Shown here piece by piece: positions 61,542-64,000 of a DNA stretch of 64,000 nt. Position 1 is the first letter of the stretch. Each line of letters begins with the position of its first letter. A program made the translations under genes and the position numbers. The stretch is from Chitinophaga varians (lineage in GTDB: Bacteria > Bacteroidota > Bacteroidia > Chitinophagales > Chitinophagaceae), in assembly GCF_012641275.1 (NCBI RefSeq), contig NZ_JABAIA010000001.1, positions 3,038,001 through 3,102,000 on the forward strand. Reading direction: 5' to 3'. The notes under the pieces are model-generated. The model saw only the letters and a list, made by a program, of their open reading frames with translations. It had not been told where the DNA came from and ran no database searches.

Positions 61542-63932
61542 ATGTTTCTCCGTTATATACAAATAGCATTCAGGAACCTGCGCCGGCAAAGGTTGTTTGC
61601 CTTTATCAATATTGCCGGTCTTGCATTAAGCATGACGGTATGTTTGATGGTGTTGAAGTCCACCAAAAAGAATTTCAGCTACGATAAGTTCCATCCTGCT
61701 GCTTCCCGCACCTGGCGTATTACTTCCCAGGCCACCACGCAGGAAGGGAAACATTATCACATGGCCAGTTCACCGTTGCCCCTGGCAACGGTATTGCGGC
61801 AGGACTATGCTATAGCGGAAGAAGTAGTGCGTTTGTATAGTGTATTATCCGGCACAGTGCTGGAGGGGAAAAAGAAATTGCCGGTACAGGGCACTTTCAC
61901 AGAGCCCTCTTTTTTTCATGTGTTCGGTTTCAGGCTGAAGAGCGGAGATCCGGCTACGGCTTTATCTGCGCCCAACAGCATTGTATTGAGTGAAGCAACG
62001 GCCGGCAGGATATTCGGAAACACGCCTGCCATGGGCAAGGTGGTACATTTTGAGCGGCTGGGGGATTATATTGTTACCGGTATTATGGCGCCTTCTCCGG
62101 GTCTGAGCCATATCGATTATGACGCCTATGCTTCGTTGTCATCTGTGCCGGCGCTGGAACAGCAGGGCATATTGCCCGGCCGGCTGACGGACTGGAACCA
62201 GGTGCAGGACGGGTATACTTATGTGAAGCTCAAACCCGATGTCAGCACATCTTCATTGGCTACGGCTTTGACATTTATATCCCAACGGTTTTACCAGCCC
62301 GCGGCCAAAGGCATTGGCAGTATCAGGCTGGAACAGCAGTCTCTTGGCAGCATTTCGCCTTCACATGAATTATACAACGACATTGGCAGTGCTCCGCCAT
62401 GGGGCAAGGTGCTGGCGGAAATAGCCGTTGCCCTGGGACTGTTGATATGCGCCTGTTTTAACTATACCAACCTTTCTATAGTACGTTCCCTGCAACGGGC
62501 ACGGGAAGTGGGTGTTCGCAAGGTAAACGGGGCATTACGCTGGCAGGTGTTTATGCAGTTTATTACCGAATCTGTTGTGATGTGCATGCTCTCGCTGGTA
62601 CTGGCGGTACTGCTGCTGATACTCGCAGAAAACTACACGTCTGTCGGTATCGGTTTCCTTTCCGGCGAACCGGTTGACTTTGCGCTGTTTGGATGGTTCC
62701 TGGTCTTCAGCCTGCTGACGGGTATCCTGGCGGGTATTATCCCGGCCTGGGCCCTGTCTTCCTTTCAGCCGGCCAAAGTACTGCGCAATATGGTGGACAT
62801 CAAATTATTCGGCGGGCTGGGCTTGCGCAAGACGCTTATCGTGATACAGTTCACGTTATCGCTTACGGCTATTATCTTTTTTGTGACCGTATACCGGCAG
62901 TTTGCCTATAAAGAGGATTTTAACATGGGATTCTCCAGGGATAATATTTTGGATGTTCCCCTGGCAGATGCTGATTTCCAACTGATGAAAGACCGTATGA
63001 TGCAGGTGAAAGGCGTAGAGGCGATCACTGCCAGTTCCGGCGTGCTGGGCGTTCCGCGTCATAGTGGTTTTTTGCAGGTGAAGACAGAAACGAATGGCAA
63101 CCGTATGCAAATTGGCTACTATGCGGGCGATGCCGACTTCCTGAAAATTATGCAGCTGAAGCTGCTGGCAGGATCTAACTTTCCGGCCACCATGTCAAGG
63201 GAGCATGAGCAATACATTATTGTCAATGAACAAATGGTAAAGTCCCTGAACCTCAAATCACCGTCAGACGCCATTGGCAAGACGATATGGCTCTCTGACT
63301 CCTCGATGGTCAGCATCATCGGTGTAATAAAAGATTTTAATTATCAACCTATAGAGGCACCCATATTTCCAATGGCGATAAGGTTTGTGCCAGGCGAGTT
63401 CAAACAACTGCAGATACTGGTAAATACGAAAGATAAGGAAACACTGATGGCCGGAATTAAAACGGCCTGGCTGGAAATGCACCCGGGAGAGACGTTTTCG
63501 GCTGAGTGGATGAGTGATTTGCTGCATGAGAAAACGAGCGGAAAAGAACCTGTGTCCGCAGTGGCAATACTGGTATTGATGATTACAGTTATTGCTGCGC
63601 TGGGGCTGCTGGGCGTGGTGTCTTATACTACGTTTACCCGTCGCCGGGAGATTGGCGTACGCAAGGTGATGGGGGCCGGAGTGTCCGGACTGGTGCTGTT
63701 GCTGTCCCGCAATTATCTCCGGTTGATTTTACTGGCAGGCCTGATCGCTTTACCGCTGGGATATCTGGGCAGTCAGCTGTTCCTGCGCATATTTGCCAAC
63801 CGCGTTAGTATCGGGTTCTTTACACTGGCAGGAAGTTTTGCCGTATTGTTGTGCATAGCGCTGCTGGCGATCATCTCCCAGACATGGCGCGCAGCGTCGT
63901 CTAACCCGGTGGATGTATTAAGGAATGACTAA
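61542..63932 (+). CDS. FtsX-like permease (MacB-PCD type), second copy
   Basis: A 796-residue paralogue of the previous gene, 10 bp downstream. The same order is present: N-terminal helix (LFAFINIAGLALSMTVCLMV), periplasmic domain, FtsX segments with REVGVRKVNGALRWQVFMQF, and C-terminal FtsX set with REIGVRKVMGAGVSGLVLLL. Two different permeases could form a heterodimer with one ATPase. The operon may continue beyond 64000; only 68 bp follow. Confidence 0.93.
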   Translation: MFLRYIQIAFRNLRRQRLFAFINIAGLALSMTVCLMVLKSTKKNFSYDKFHPAASRTWRITSQATTQEGKHYHMASSPLPLATVLRQDYAIAEEVVRLYSVLSGTVLEGKKKLPVQGTFTEPSFFHVFGFRLKSGDPATALSAPNSIVLSEATAGRIFGNTPAMGKVVHFERLGDYIVTGIMAPSPGLSHIDYDAYASLSSVPALEQQGILPGRLTDWNQVQDGYTYVKLKPDVSTSSLATALTFISQRFYQPAAKGIGSIRLEQQSLGSISPSHELYNDIGSAPPWGKVLAEIAVALGLLICACFNYTNLSIVRSLQRAREVGVRKVNGALRWQVFMQFITESVVMCMLSLVLAVLLLILAENYTSVGIGFLSGEPVDFALFGWFLVFSLLTGILAGIIPAWALSSFQPAKVLRNMVDIKLFGGLGLRKTLIVIQFTLSLTAIIFFVTVYRQFAYKEDFNMGFSRDNILDVPLADADFQLMKDRMMQVKGVEAITASSGVLGVPRHSGFLQVKTETNGNRMQIGYYAGDADFLKIMQLKLLAGSNFPATMSREHEQYIIVNEQMVKSLNLKSPSDAIGKTIWLSDSSMVSIIGVIKDFNYQPIEAPIFPMAIRFVPGEFKQLQILVNTKDKETLMAGIKTAWLEMHPGETFSAEWMSDLLHEKTSGKEPVSAVAILVLMITVIAALGLLGVVSYTTFTRRREIGVRKVMGAGVSGLVLLLSRNYLRLILLAGLIALPLGYLGSQLFLRIFANRVSIGFFTLAGSFAVLLCIALLAIISQTWRAASSNPVDVLRND

Positions 63933-64000
63933 AATTATTATATAAAGAGAATAACAAGTGAACAGCAAATCAGAGTGTGTTTCTACGCGCCCTGTTTTAT

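Overview
The window looks like chromosomal DNA of a Bacteroidota bacterium close to Chitinophaga (family Chitinophagaceae). Evidence: gliding-motility genes gldD and gldE beside ssb and mutY, a long IspG with an internal insert, a tiny AURKAIP1/COX24-type basic protein, Bat-type VWA and TPR proteins, ECF sigma/anti-sigma pairs with a TonB-like C-terminus, and many TAnnTTTG-type -7 promoter elements. I see no rRNA, tRNA, CRISPR array, insertion sequence or prophage. One remnant of a tail-fibre-like gene end is present.

Layout. 1-6.1 kb: end of a LysR regulator, a small secreted basic protein, ispG, an AraC regulator, a gene-free stretch that may encode a structured RNA, and batB-batC. 6.2-11.7 kb: a class D beta-lactamase flanked by inverted repeats, kbl, and an ECF sigma factor operon with a duplicated anti-sigma domain. 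11.9-18.7 kb: M16 protease, L,D-transpeptidase, alpha/beta hydrolase, acs. 18.9-22.9 kb: regulators with repeated operator-like motifs (a double-HTH protein and a DeoR protein), a HAD nucleotidase and an MFS transporter.

22.9-24.8 kb: the most interesting locus, three minus-strand genes. They are a 79-residue peptide with a CxxC motif, a strong hairpin, a DUF692 (MNIO) enzyme and a DUF2063/HvfC-like partner. This is the architecture of a RiPP (ribosomally made, enzymatically modified peptide) pathway. The peptide has no signal sequence and does not look like methanobactin or bufferin precursors.

25.1-34.3 kb: carB (without the allosteric domain), comEC, purH and a second ECF sigma/anti-sigma pair. 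34.3-43.7 kb: lutB, a DUF3109 protein, gldD, gldE, ssb, mutY, HU, a TPR protein, the tiny basic protein and RNase G. 43.9-54.1 kb: a YcbB-like L,D-transpeptidase, ridA, a 3HCDH-like protein, tsaB, an ArsR regulator with an MBL/rhodanese protein, BON and LysM proteins, a lipid A acyltransferase, nadB and a YhhN protein. 54.1-64 kb: a histidine kinase and NtrC-type regulator on the minus strand, divergent from an adaptor/ATPase/two-FtsX-permease ABC export operon. That operon has a sigma-54-like promoter and tandem TGTCC half sites upstream, so the two-component system probably controls it.
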